Assembly (NCBI GenBank): GCA_031261945.1 | Contig: JAISIQ010000129.1 | Location: 1-7,217, forward strand | Reading direction: 5' to 3' | Source of the DNA: Methanobrevibacter sp. | GTDB taxonomy: Archaea > Methanobacteriota > Methanobacteria > Methanobacteriales > Methanobacteriaceae | DNA length: 7,217 bases | In this document: positions 6,513 to 7,217 of the stretch, in pieces | Layout: each line of letters opens with the position of its first letter | Position numbering within the stretch: position 1 is the first letter of the stretch | Notes under the pieces: generated by a model | What the model saw: only the letters and a program-made list of their open reading frames with translations | What the model was told of the DNA's origin: nothing | Databases searched by the model: none | Program-made: the position numbers and the translations under genes

Positions 6513-6735
6513 TTGTATTACTATTATTATCATTAGTATTAGTATTAGTAATATTAGTATATAGTAGTAGCAATGGCAGTAATATTAGTAATAATAATAG
6601 TATTAGTAGTTAATAGTATTAGTAGTAGTATTACTAAAATTACAATTATTAATACTAGTAATATTAATATAAGATTAAAATTACAGATTAAGATTATAAT
6701 ATTGTTGTTATTGTTAGTATTTTATTATTAGTATC
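6513..6735. repeat. Degenerate trinucleotide repeat tract upstream of cimA
   Basis: About 220 bases consist largely of the triplets ATT, AGT, AAT, ACT and GTT in changing phase, with short pure runs such as TATTAGTATTAGTATTAG at 6537-6554 and TAGTAGTAG at 6562-6570. Together with the flanking AT-rich DNA it fills the 334-base gap between the Trm-like gene and cimA. No start codon with a ribosome-binding site, no conserved peptide and no RNA fold is visible. It resembles the tract at 1450-1779. Confidence 0.65.
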
Positions 6736-6766
6736 TATTTATTCAAAATCATATAAATTTTTTTAT

Positions 6767-6794
6767 AATTTAAAAATAATAATTTAAAAATAAA
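6767..6794. repeat. 14-bp direct tandem duplication downstream of the Trm-like gene
   Basis: AATTTAAAAATAAT (6767-6780) is followed by AATTTAAAAATAAA (6781-6794), differing only in the last base. On the minus strand, just after the stop of the Trm-like gene, it gives two T5 runs that could serve as an archaeal oligo-T terminator. Confidence 0.45.
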
Positions 6795-6815
6795 TTTTTA
6801 AAACAAAATATCTAT

Positions 6816-7217
6816 TTAATTTATTTTGCAAATCACAGAAATAATACGAGTTAAACTTCTATGCATTTTAATTTCATGTCTTTCTATTAATTCAAAATCA
6901 AGATCTCTTAAAATACTATCTAAATCAAGATAATGAGGAGAAGCTATACATAAATATGCATTTTCCTTCATGTTTTTAGATATCGATTCTAAAAATTGGT
7001 GAAAAATACTTTCACTTTTTTCTCCACCTGTTGATGTTGAAATACCGTAAGGAGGATCTGTAACAACAGCATCAACCTTTTCATATAAATTTAATTCCCT
7101 TACATCAAGATGATGAACTTCATAATCTGTGATATTACAATAATCAAGATTTATTGATGTTCCATTTTTCATTTTCCAATGAATATCAGAACCTATTAAT
7201 TTTGCCCCAATTATTCC
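6816..7217 (-). CDS. tRNA (guanine-N2) methyltransferase, Trm-G10/Trm11-like, C-terminal part (partial)
   Basis: The frame is open to the right edge, so the 133 visible residues are the C-terminal part of a SAM-dependent methyltransferase; the ATG at 7172 is internal. The fragment begins inside the SAM-binding region: GAKLIGSDIHWKM (visible residues 4-16) gives the strand ending in an acidic residue (D11) that normally binds the SAM ribose. VTDPPYGISTSTGG (about 52-65) is the catalytic motif IV, whose DPPY form marks amino-group (N2-guanine) methylation. A Rossmann-type tail follows, with NAYLCIASP and a final basic RSLTRIISVICKI strand. The DPPYG-x-ST pattern matches archaeal Trm-G10 enzymes, which make m2G/m2,2G at position 10 of tRNA. 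The missing N-terminus should hold a THUMP domain. Other N2-guanine methyltransferases such as Trm14 are less likely. The gene lies 334 bases upstream of cimA on the same strand. Confidence 0.8.
   Translation of the reverse strand, partial: GIIGAKLIGSDIHWKMKNGTSINLDYCNITDYEVHHLDVRELNLYEKVDAVVTDPPYGISTSTGGEKSESIFHQFLESISKNMKENAYLCIASPHYLDLDSILRDLDFELIERHEIKMHRSLTRIISVICKIN

Overview
The window looks like chromosomal DNA from a very AT-rich euryarchaeal methanogen, most likely a member of the Methanobacteriales close to Methanobrevibacter. Three genes are archaeal in type: an Nre-family DNA repair protein with a PCNA-binding tail, the KEOPS subunit Cgi121, and the C-terminal part of a Trm-G10-like tRNA methyltransferase. 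A citramalate/isopropylmalate synthase of the methanogen type supports this. The genus is inferred from composition and gene style; the archaeal assignment is much firmer.

Layout from left to right: the C-terminal end of an unidentified membrane protein (+ strand, open at the left edge); a T-rich presumed terminator; a convergent HEAT-repeat protein (- strand) with an in-frame asparagine-rich insertion; a 669-base divergent spacer, about half of it degenerate trinucleotide repeat DNA; nreA (+); an A-tract-rich spacer; a DegT-like PLP-dependent enzyme (+). Convergent with that enzyme is a minus-strand pair, cimA/leuA-like followed by cgi121, abutting with no spacer. Then comes a second triplet-repeat spacer, and finally the tRNA methyltransferase fragment, which runs off the right edge.

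Functionally this is mostly housekeeping. cimA would supply 2-oxobutyrate for isoleucine (or, if it is leuA, the leucine branch). cgi121 serves the t6A37 modification of tRNA through KEOPS and is probably translated from the cimA transcript. The Trm-like gene upstream on the same strand is a second tRNA-modification gene. nreA belongs to DNA repair. The HEAT protein, the DegT-like enzyme and the membrane protein have no assigned role.

No defence system, mobile element, CRISPR array or tRNA gene was found. The two unusual signals lie in the DNA rather than in a gene cassette. First, the palindrome AATAGCTATT and its half sites recur far more often than composition would predict, in both permitted reading frames and in spacers, like a highly iterated palindrome. 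Second, degenerate R-N-T triplet tracts occur both in spacers and inside or at the start of genes, where they encode Asn-rich segments.
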